Positions 26,901 through 38,900 of a stretch of DNA of 64,000 bases are shown here, piece by piece. The notes beneath the pieces are model-generated. The model saw only the letters and a list, made by a program, of their open reading frames with translations. It had not been told where the DNA came from and did no database searches. The stretch's first letter is position 1. Every line of letters begins with the position of its first letter. The translations under genes were made by a program, and so were the position numbers. Origin of the DNA: Linyphia triangularis (lineage: Eukaryota > Arthropoda > Arachnida > Araneae > Linyphiidae); the NCBI GenBank assembly GCA_963978545.1, contig OZ021722.1, forward strand, positions 10,135,401 to 10,199,400, in the 5' to 3' direction.

Positions 26901-29900
26901 ATGCAAGTAGACCGTCGCTAAATATCTGAATCGTCTGCAACCTTCTTAATGGAAAATTAAAGAGTGAGGGTTACCAAATAAAAAAAAATGCTCATTATTT
27001 GGCAAGTTATGGCGCATTTGGCAATTGGATTTAGTTCAACTTATTAAAAGTCGATTTTTGATCAGTTTCGGACATTTTTGCCACGGCAGACCAGTGGATT
27101 CGTAATCTACTCACTTTTCTCTAAGTTCTATAAAAAATTCAGAATGATGTTCGATGGGGTCCAAAAATTGCAGTCGCCTCTCAGTCTATAACCAACAATG
27201 TAGAATCTTAAATAATGAGCATTGAACAACTATTGTAAGCAGTTTATTACAGTAAATACCAGAGTTTCATAAAAAGAAATTAACGGTCCCTTTAAAATAA
27301 GAAAAATTAAAACTTCTGTGTCTTTTATTTCTTGGTCTTCTAACACAGGTCAAAATAGCCATTTATTTAAGTTTATATTTTGTTACCAAAAGTTTCTTAA
27401 TTATTAAAAAAAACAAAAAACTTTTTATAATAGGCATCAAGAATGATGTAGGTAACAACCATTTAAACATTTTGCTAAAGAGTAAGTTTTGATATTAGCT
27501 TTCTCGCCAAAGAAGTTAGGAACTCTTCTGTAAAGAAATTGCATACTTTGAAAAGAATTGTCCCACACAAACTGTGTACTCTTTTGTAAAAAAAAAATTT
27601 GTACTTTGAAAGGAATTGTGTTTACTTTGCTGAAGAAATTGCATGCAGTGGTGATATTTAAACCCTGCTAAGCACAGAGAAGAAATCTACATTTTTTTTT
27701 TTTTTTTAGCTGAACTGAGTTATTGTTACCAAGTGGTTTTCTATAAGTTGTTAACAGTAAAATAGTAAACAACTAGTCAATAATTTATCATCAACAACAA
27801 CATGAAGTTGCTAAACTTTAAACTGCAATTTCTCCTTTTGAGTAGATAGTAGATTGAGAAGTTGTAGATATCATTGCTGCGCTCAGCACAGCTGTACAAC
27901 AGTTTACACACTTGCTTCTGTTGTCTTATGGACAACTATTTTTCATTATCAAATTACTGTTGGTGTTAAAAATGCATGGTATAATGAAAAAACAACAAAC
28001 TGTCTATGCACTTCTTAAAATAAGTAATATTACGATAAAAGAAACACACAGATATAGGAAAGAAAAGTGGTTTGTTGGAGACAGGGATCTGTTAATAAAT
28101 AAAACTGGGGTTATGGTTTACTAAAAACCCATCTGGAAACCTTGCAAAATCACAGCATTCTCCATGAAAGTGATCGTTTGGACTGCGCTATCCAGTAAAG
28201 GATCATAGTGCTCTTTTTCATTTTACAGCATTTCGACTTTACAATTTGTTGCATTTCAGTTATTACAATTAATTTTGCAAAGCTGTGTATTTAGAATTCC
28301 GCGCCTGTCTATTCAATGCACCACTTGTCTCTTCTTTCTGTCTCTAACTGTTAAGAGGGTCCTTTCTGAAAGAATAATATGAAAAGAGAGACCTGTGGAG
28401 TGGGGCATCCGTTGAATACGACGCTGGGGTTGGCACACTTCATCAAGTCAAAGAAGAAGAGGAAGGGTTTCTTCCTGCAACACACACAGAAACATAAGTT
28501 ATCTATTGTACAAATTTTCAAAACATTTCAAAAGTCAAACAAATTTAAACAAGTATTTTACCTCCTACAGGGTTCACACAGCTTTTGAAAAGTAGGAAAT
28601 AAGTAGTTTTTAATAACTTCTTCAATTTTTTCCAAGGATCACTTTCTAATTTGTAGCGACAAAAATTGTTTTCTTGCACATAAATTTCAAACGTTAAATT
28701 ATAAGAATCAAATAATATTTTAATAGAATTTTTTTTATTAACTTGGACAACTTTTTTTAGGTCTAACTAGAGAAGATGTTTTTCTTTACTTCTGTGAAGT
28801 AAGAGATAAGTCATAGCCAGATGTCGCTCCCATTGGCTGAGAGCGAAAAGCAACCGCTGCAGGCGAAATTCGAAGACGTCTATGGACATTAACATAAGGT
28901 TTTTACCTACCATCCATAAGCCCATGTAATCTTCTTAAATAAAGGAATGTACACATTTATTTCTTTAATTATCAATTATTCAAAGTTCAATCTATCTTTT
29001 CCAAGTATTATTATCTATCTTTTCCAAGTATTATTATCTATCTTTTCCAAGTATTATTATCTATCTTTTCCAAGTATTATTTTTCAAATTGATCAATGTT
29101 TACCCCTGTAATCCTCATTTTAAGAATGTATACATGTTTTAGTATGTCGTATAAGCATACAATTTCTTTTTCCCACCGCATTTTTTTCATGTTTGTATGA
29201 TTAGAATCATAATAGGTCTTTTTCTATTGCAACAGAATGTTTTTAATTGTAAAAAAATAATTTTTTGACAGTGCATTTAAGAGTTTTTTTAACAAAATCT
29301 TATTGGCGAGCTTTCCATTCCTTTGACGTTAGTTCCTTGGCAGGCTTACAACGAAATGCAAACAAAAATCTTGAGGATTACTTTTGGATTTTTATTGAAT
29401 AAGCTTTGAACCGATTTTTATGTGTTATGCTCTTCTTAAAAACGATAATCTACAATGTATCGCCGTGCCAATAGGTTTACATTTTCTACTTGCTTTTGTT
29501 CCGCTGAGCCAAAGGAACGATCGACTGCCGAAACCGGTTTACTTACGGATTCGTGTTTTCTGTCGTAAACCCTATTTTGGACGAAAATCTAAGCTTATGG
29601 CGTAACTCTGGGGCTAACATAAGTCCATACAGACTTGAAGTAAAAAAAAGCAAAGTCTTCTTGGAAATAAGACTACTATAAGCTACTCGAAAACAAAAAC
29701 AAAAATTAGGGACCCAAGATGAAAAATAAGAATTATAAAGGCCTTTTTATAAGGACCTAACAAAAATAACTAGTTCCTAAGAACTTTTAAGGACCAAGCA
29801 AACCCTTGTCCTAGGAATCGATAATTTACACACAATTCCCCCCCCTCCCCCCCTGTACGTAGGTTCAAATTGTAGAGATGACTCATAGAAAAAGTTACAT

Positions 29901-32900
29901 ATGAATTTATTCATATGCTAGAAAATAGTGGCCCTATTTATTGGAAAAAACTCAATGGCACTGGGTCAGAATTTTTTAGGTTATAACACATTCTCCGAAC
30001 TCAATTGCTTGTTTAAACTCATTCTTGCAATGGCTGATGGAACTGCTATTAGCAAAAACAGAAAATACAACAGTACACTAAGAAACCTGTAATGGCTCCA
30101 TCTATTGAAGTTTCAATTACATACGTGTGATAAAATACATCTGTATCAATTATACAATGTTGGCAAACAGCTGAATCCAATTAAACCCAGTTTTATAATT
30201 TTTAATTCATAATACATGTATTTATTATAATTTTATATTATAATTTTTTAAGCTGCATTAAGAACTGAAATTTCGGTCAAAAATAATGAAATCAATATTT
30301 CCACTGAACAGTAGTGCCATGTCTGATTATAGAGCAACCTGATAAAAAAAAATTGAAAGCCGGCTATCATGGGAGATGTGCTAATGGAATAGCAAATGTT
30401 TAAAATAGAAGTATTTATTATTATCATAATTATTAAACCAAAAGGGGTCAGTTTGACCTCTGTGGTAGAAACAGGTAGCCCCCTAGGTCACAACTCATGA
30501 TAAACCTAGTGTTGAACTTTATACAGAAATTCCCTGATGTAGCAAAATTTCTTAAAAAATACTCAGAAACTTTCAGAATTAATGAATTCCCTGATATAAC
30601 TACCTTATTTAAAATAAAATAGGAAACATTGCTATCTATAGCAATCTAATTTTGGTGTAGTTGGTTGGTTGTATTCAGATTATCTGGCGCCATCAGCAAC
30701 ACGAGGGCTATAATGCGCCGAAACATTTCGTCATTAGACAAGCCAACATACATTTACAAACACCCATGCCTAACACGGGACTCGCGGTCTAGAAGCTAGC
30801 ACGCTAACCACTATACCGTTTGGTCGGCCTAATTTTGGTGTAATACCACACTCATTTTATGTATGACTAAGTTATTGACACTGCAAAGTGTGCCAGGAAA
30901 CACAAAGCCAGTTCAGAAAGTTTTGCAATTGTACTTTAAAACCAAGTGTCATCTTCCTTACTTACTCTAAATCTCCAATACCACAGATATTTCCTGCAGA
31001 ATCTGTTGGATACACCAAAACTCGTGGGTCTCCTTCTCTGAAAGCTGAAACAAACAAAGTACCATCAAGAAACAGTAGAGCAAATTATTCATAAAAAAAC
31101 TAACATCTATCAGACAGAATAGAGAAGATGCATAAGGTGAACCAAAACTCACACCAGAATACAACTGCTAAACAAAAACTTCTATACTCATTGAAATATA
31201 GGCAATTCTCTAGAGCTTATAAACTGATTAGAATTGCAAAATTATGATGAATCTAATGTTTTTGTTTATATAAAATACTAGAAAGTTATAAGACATCTTG
31301 CTGCTAGCTGAAAAATAAAGCAAACACTTTAATATAAGCGAAATATATATATTAAAAACTCAGAAATTGAGTGCACCATTTGGATCTTCAAGAATCGTCG
31401 CTGTAATATATTTGAGAGTTACCTGTTTAATAACATGACATTGATTCAGTGTATGCTTGCATCTAATTTCAAAAAATAACAAAAATATCCTTAACAGCAA
31501 AATTTGCAGTAATGTATGTTTAAAGACTTATGCATTAAAAAATAACAATTTTGGCAACAGGAAAGAGTTTCAATAATGATTGGTTAAAATTCTTTTACTT
31601 GCAGCATTAGTACTGAATTGACTAGACCACACTCCATAATGGATTTATGTATTCACGTGCAATTATTTTTTATTTATTCTGATAAGAATAGTTTTGGCAA
31701 AAGGAAAGAGTTTTAAGAAGGATCAGTCAAGATTTAACTTACAATGTTACAGAATGAAGTAGGGAGTCAGTGAACAAGATAATAATTAGTTGGTGGCGAG
31801 GTTATATAGAAAAATGAGAAAAGTGCTATGTGTCATCAAAGAATTCTCTACGTCGCTTTTTGGAAAAAGTAGTTGAAAGACTTATGCTATTGACGATATC
31901 TATTATTTTACCCAAATTCAATCTTCACCCCCTTTGTAGTTCAGAGCATATAAAGTATAAAAGTTTCTCAACACTTGATTCAACATCTGTAACCCTGAGA
32001 AAGTTTCAATATCGAGATTAAAGAGTTTATAAGACAGGATTGTGCTGTTAAAACTATGTAGACCTGTGGAATTTACGCTGTGTTACAGAACAAAAATTGA
32101 AAACATGCAATTGACTTTTCATATTCTAATCAACAAATGAAGCACAAATTGAATTTTACAAAAGTAACTGATTCACCCATACCAAAAAAAAAAAAAAATT
32201 GCACAGACAATTAAAAAAAAAAAACATATATTAATAAATATTGGAGAGAATAGAGAGAAATGGGACAGCTGAAATTATGTCTACAAGAAACATTGCTTAT
32301 CACATCTATCTCTTTTACTGTGTAAAGAAGATACAATATCATATTTATTACAAATAAATCATTTTAGTTGCAGGTTTATTTGACTTAGTGACTCTAAAAG
32401 GCAATTTTGAAACATCAGAAGTAAATAATTACATTTTCAATAACTTTCAAGTCTCATTCATTGTTACTAACATAATTATTATTAAAATTTTGTAGGCCCA
32501 AAAATATAACTTTAATGAATTAGGTGCTAATGGGGCCGAAAATCAGCATGTTCCTATTAGTAGGCTACTTTATTGAAATGTTATGTAAAGAGAAAGAAGG
32601 GTTAACGTTTTCCTATCATACCTCTAGCCTTATAATTATGCTGCCTCAACAAATTTTATATTATTTTATTTATGTAAGAGAATTTTTTTTGGAATTGAAT
32701 TGTGTAACAAATCAAGTAAAGTATTCAGGACAAGTAAGTAAAGCAAATAATTATAAGAATGCAGAAAACACAGAAAAAAAGTGTCAGATTAATAACTCAA
32801 CATGAAAGATAATTTAAATCTGTCCATGACACCACCAATGATAATATTGAAGTAAATAAGTGTGCCTAAAAATATACAAGAGATGGATTAGAAGAAAGGT

Positions 32901-35900
32901 GCCTCAAGATCTAGGTTTAAATAACTTGGTTGTTAAATTTTCAAAGAAACAATTTGTTGTATATTACGTTAATAGAAACAAAATGATATAGAGATATCCA
33001 AAACACTCCTTATGAGGAAAAATTAATCATCCTTCAAGAAAGTGATTGTTCCATCATGGACAAAGAACACAATATTGCTAAATTGCATGTACAAAAGATG
33101 GAACTAGTCATGACCAGGCATATTTTTAAATTGAATTATTAAATCAAATTTAAAGTTAAGTAATATGCTAGGCAAAATATAACCTCAGGTCAAAATATGT
33201 TAGATAAAATACATGTTATAATACAGATTAAACCTTGGGTACAAGAGTGACAAGTGACATTGGGTACAAGGTCTTTTACCATTTTTCATAACATATTTAT
33301 GAAAATTATGCATGAATTTACCTTTATAAAACATGTCCCATCTCTCCCTCACATAAAGAAGGAAAGGGACATTTTTCTTACTATTTAAATTCAATTATAA
33401 AATAATCTATTAGTAATTTCCGCCATATTTATATTTTTCAAGTGCATTAAAATGTTTCAATTCTCAATGTTGTAACAGTAGAAAATAATGTGCAAGAAAT
33501 ACTTTTGTAAAAAATGTCCCTTTCCTCCCTACTCTCCACTAGTATTTGAAAAAAACCTTTTTTGTCAAGATACAATCAGTGCATACATATTTTGGAGTAA
33601 AGCACAGGAATATGGCACCAACTCTGTTTTTTGCATTTAAATTATTTAATTAATATTCATGAAAGTGAATTCCAAAATCTGGCCAAGATGGTTGAAATAC
33701 ACATATTTAGAGACGAGAAAAGCCTGTCTTTGCAAAATATCCATACAGAATATGTAGCATACTCAAGAAAAACCAATTTAGAAGGTCAAATTGCATTTAT
33801 TTGCTGCCTTCCCTATGCACTCCACACTATATTACTGAAAAAATTTAAAAAAAAAAAAAAAATTAAATAATTTTAAAAAGATCAATTCGTGTTTTTAAAA
33901 AATAAGTTATAAGATTTAAAAAAAATAACATGATTTTTTCACCCCCTAACAGTATGTACATCAAATATTGTAAACCAAAAATATTGAATACAGCAGTGTC
34001 TCTAAAAAGGCGATACATATTATCCCGTCAAAAGTTTTGTTAGCGACAACAATTGCCGACTTTTTTTCTTGTTGTCAACGATTTTTACAAATCTAAATAA
34101 ACTATTGAAAATAAAACAAAGATATAGCTCATTGAATACATAAACACATGGTGGACTGTGGTCCAGTAAATTGAACTTTTTGTGTTTTGGGAAAGTGCAC
34201 CAAAAATGTTTTAATAATCTCTCATTCACACGGTATCGAGGAGAATGTATTTCCAAGTTTCTTAAATGAGCAACTCACCAAAGAAGGCCACCACGCCCCA
34301 TCCGGCCAGGAAAGCTACGAACAGGAACAGACACAAGATGTCAGTGCAGCTCCTGAAACAGACATTTTGTTTTAGATCAAGTCCCACTTGTGCACAAATG
34401 GGTTTAAAAAGTCAAAAAATATGCAAGTAAATTATTAAATAAAATCTAAAAAGAGTGCTATCAGAGACAACCATGTCTTGCCCACAGATCCGTGAAAGAG
34501 AATGGTATGTTACTTTTGTTGATATTGTCGGGTAGAATATGTTATCGAAGGAAATGAATGAACAACTCGCAAGTGAACTCGAGACTTTATTCCTCGGGGA
34601 GCATCAACTTATCCAAACAGGAAGTATGGGAATCAGAACAATAGAATTTGCATACTTACAATTAAAGAGCTTTCTAAATTCTTTCTAGAAAGTTCTAGAT
34701 GCCATATTAGGAATAAGATATAAATATAGGATTTTTGTGTCAGTGGGTTTCGATCTCGCAATCTCCTGCATTGTCTTCCGATGCTCTACCATCCAAGCCT
34801 TGATAAGATGAGTTTCGTTACAATATGTATAACTATAAACAATCTTATATATTGCAAAAGCATCTTGAAATAACAAATTGCAGAAGTTATAGAAATTATT
34901 TTTATTTTTGTATATTTGATTTAAAATGATTTAAACTTGAAATTAAAAAAATTTGAATTTTTAAATATATAGGATTCTATGTAAATGTTTCAAAACAGTA
35001 TTTTCTAAATATTTCTTTACAGTCACTGGTGTTCAACTAGTTTTCTTGGTTATTATTAGTTTTTATTGAAGTCAATTAAGAGGTGAAGTAAGATCAAACA
35101 ATACATCTACCATTTCTCGAGTCGAAACTTAAAATTAAGTCATAATAGGACTAAAACAAATAAGACAATTTGCTCTGAAACAGGCCACACAGTTATAATA
35201 TATATTTTCGTCTGTGTAGGGCAAAACAGAAATAAACTTAGTCAGAATATTGTTTCTGAAATTAATGTAAAAGTTAGAATACGATTGAAATTACAAAATA
35301 TGTCAAAAATTATTATATTTCGTTGCTTTTTAAATTATATAATATTCACTTGTTTAAATAATGTTATTTATAGTTTATAACTTTTTATTTTAACTTCCTT
35401 AAAAAATTCTCTTCGGCCTTTTATATCTTATGCCACATTGGTGGCATAAGATATGTGGCATTTGGCCACATTCATAGACTTTTTATAATATATATACAAA
35501 ATAAAAAGTGGATATTTTTTTTATTCAACCACTATAATAGTATTAGTACAGTCAAACCTCATAAAGCAAATTTGATGGGGAGACCAAAATTTTGTGTGTT
35601 AATTGAATTTTGTGTTAACTATCTAAAAACTTTTTCATCTAATTAATGCAGATTTAAACTACTAGCTATATGTGCATTTCATATAGCTGCTTTTTAGAAC
35701 ATTTACATTGCAATGGTTATATTTTTTAAAAAAATTAACAAGATACATATTGGGAACAAAAAAAAATGAACTTATTATTTATCCTGCTGCATTAGGAAAT
35801 GTTGCAAGGTTTCATTTAAAAGAAAAGTGATTTAAAGAGCAATTTTTTTCATTGTGAGCAGGATTTTATTACATGAGATTTCGTGTTAAGCAAATAAATT

Positions 35901-38900
35901 AACATGAAGTTTAAGCTTCATCTTAAGGAGAATTGCTTTTACTTTGTGTTAAACAGGATTTCGTATTAACAAGATTTGACTGTATTACTTCTGATTTTAT
36001 CTCTCCTTATAGTAAATATCAAGAATTTTGAAGGTTTTTTTGTTTGATTTATTTTTAAATTATGATCTAATTCTTGACTTTCTGTAGAATGGACCCAAAT
36101 GCGAAAGCTTACCTGGACTTAAATGGACCTTGAAACTCAGGATCAAACTTAAGTTGTTCCCCTAAACATAAAACAACACTAAATTAGATTGGATAACTTT
36201 TCAAAAGTGGGGTTTTACATCTTCATGAGCTGCAAAGTGAATATTGATTCGATTTCTGAAATGAATATTTTGGTTTGACACAAGTTAAACAAAGATAATC
36301 TGCATTGAATTTATGAATGTATTATTTAAAAATCATTATCAAATAGGGTTGCCAGTGATTGCTTGAATACTTAACTACATCAAAACTGTAATGAAGAGAA
36401 AATAATGAAGCAAAATTGGATATAGGTCATACATTGTCATTGTTTAAACTGGAGTAAGAAATTCTTTTAGCCAAAAATCAAAATTATTCTTAAGCAAAGT
36501 GTTAAAATGGTTGTATGCTGCATCACTCTTGAATAATTGATAATACTTTTTATAATAAAATCATTTTAACGTTTAATAAAATAACAAAACAAGTACATTT
36601 TCACCTTCATTATTTGGTCTTCCTAAGTCAACGACTAATCTTAAGATAAAATTTTGATTATTCAAAATTTCTGGCAAAATGTTTTAGGGTAATTCCATGT
36701 CAACACACGCCACAAGTGGTTAAAAAAAAATTAGAGTTAAACGTTTTTATTACTTCTAAGAATATCTAAAATTATAGAATTTTTAATAAACAGAAAATTG
36801 TAGGTATTTTTGGGGGCAACAGTGCACTTTCAAAGTTATTGCTGTTGTCTGGGTTGTTTCTGTGGTTTGTGCAATTTTCATTTGCTCTTTGTCTTTTTTA
36901 TAAAAAAAAATATAATTTAATTATTATAAATGGGATTTATTGTATTCTAAGAATATTTTTTTTTTAATACCAACTGTCTGTATATATTTTTATTAAAGCT
37001 AATGAAACTAAATAGATTTGCTGGTAGAGTATGTCACAAAATAGAGCCACAATTTCTTATAATTATTCTAAATTTTACAAGAAATTCAAAATATTTAGTA
37101 ATTTTTTTTCCTTACGTAATTTATTTTAAGTTACCCTTTAATTCTATAAAAATAAGCATTTTCAATGACAATATAAGACATTTTGTTTCTGTAGAGTAAG
37201 TCGCATTCACATGGATACATAATGACCTATTATTAAGAAAGGTTTTGAAGGATTTGTTTTTAAACAAATACAAATTTTACTTTCTATGATTTACATTGCT
37301 TCCAATAATTCAACTCTAGATGGGAAAAACTGCAACGAAAGGAAAAAGAGAAATAATAATGGTTAGTGGAAATTTTAAATCTTTTTAAAATAATGAATCT
37401 AAAAAAGAAAGAGAATGATGCAATAAAAAGAAGATTAGTATGTGTTAAAAAGGAAAAGGCTTTAAAAATTAAGAAGTATTGAAGAAATATAGAGGAGAAG
37501 GGGGGAGCTTTAAATGCTGTTACAGATGGGCTAATTACTTCCTCTAATAAAATTTTGTATCCTCTAAAAAAGCACTTTCAAAAAGACCTTGCAAAATCAA
37601 GAAAAACTAGCCACCTTATAAAACCAAGGCATTGGTCAAGGAGTTAGCATGTCAATTGATACCAGATGTTGTAAAATCACCAACTCAAATATCAAATGGT
37701 AAAAATATAAGTGACAAAGTTAGATGGAACCGGTCAACATTTTAAACAAAAATATTCTATTTGTGTCGCAAAGTTGCAACCTGAATACATAGAATGAAAT
37801 TTTTCTGCAACAGGACTTGATAAAGGACCGATTGATGGTTTGGGAGGAACACTGAAACAAAGAGTATGAGAAGCCACACTATCAAGGAAAACTGATCCTC
37901 GCTCCGCTGAACAATATGCAGAATCAGCCAAAAATATATGTGCTAACTTAACTGAGCTCTATGTTACTGAGAGTTCAGTTGTCAACGAAAAATATACAAT
38001 CTATATATTATATACTCTGCATCAGGAAAATAATTTACCAGAACTAAATCCCAATATCAGAAAATATTGTTTTATTCAAGTAGGAAGCTACTACATCAAT
38101 GAATCCAAAAGAGTCTTCTATGGATGAAATTAATAGTAAACCAGATTATACTATAAGATTACAAAATAGACAATTGGGTATGAGTCTCCTTAGACGAAAA
38201 TAAAAATATTAAACATTTTAAAGGCCAAATCATTAACAAAGAAAAGAATACAATGAGGGTCAAGTTTTAGCAGAAGAATGTTTTGTTTGGACAATTTTAG
38301 AGAAGACATTTCAAATATCAATACAGATAGAAACATTCAAATATGGCATGAGCCTAACTTTGATCAGCGATTCAAGTTTGATTTTTCTAATTTTAATTTA
38401 TGTAGATATATTAAGGGTTCATTTTAATTTGTTTCCTATTGGTTTGTGAGTAAGCTACATGTAGAGTAGGTCTCATAGTGTAAGTCACGTAAAAGAAGTT
38501 GCCAGAATTGAAAAAAAAAAATATTTAAAAATTAATTTATGCAGAATCTTTTGGGATCTATGCTTTTAAAATTTCAACCATATACTATAAAACAGCAACA
38601 ATTAAAAAATTCATTGATAATACATGGAGAAGAAAACTTGAATTAAAATCATAGTAAGAAATGAGTTCCTATTGACATAGTGGAAGTCACATCAAACAAT
38701 TTCATATACAAACATTAAAGTAAAATAAATTGTTAAAATGGCTACAATTAATATAGCATATGTATAGTGTTTCATCGTTCATCTGTATGCAATTTTTTTA
38801 TTTATTGAAATAGGTACATTTTTTTAATCCACATTTGAAAGTTAAGAAAAACTCTCAGTAGTAATGTAAGTCACACATGAAATTACCCTTTAGCAAAAAA

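Larger units (their letters stand above)
28568..29810. mobile_element. MITE family R copy split by an ~850-bp insertion
   Basis: Left part 28568-28768 starts ACAGGGTTCACACAGC. The right part resumes near 29618 (AAGTCCATACAGACTTGAAG) and ends GGACCAAGCAAACCC. Aligning it by eye with the uninterrupted copy at 21285-21740 shows that 28769-29617 is extra, flanked by CTAAC on both sides. Confidence 0.6.

Noticed and set aside
29420..29605. 61-codon open frame in a balanced-composition patch
   Set aside because: Lies within the unclassified insertion and has no recognisable similarity.
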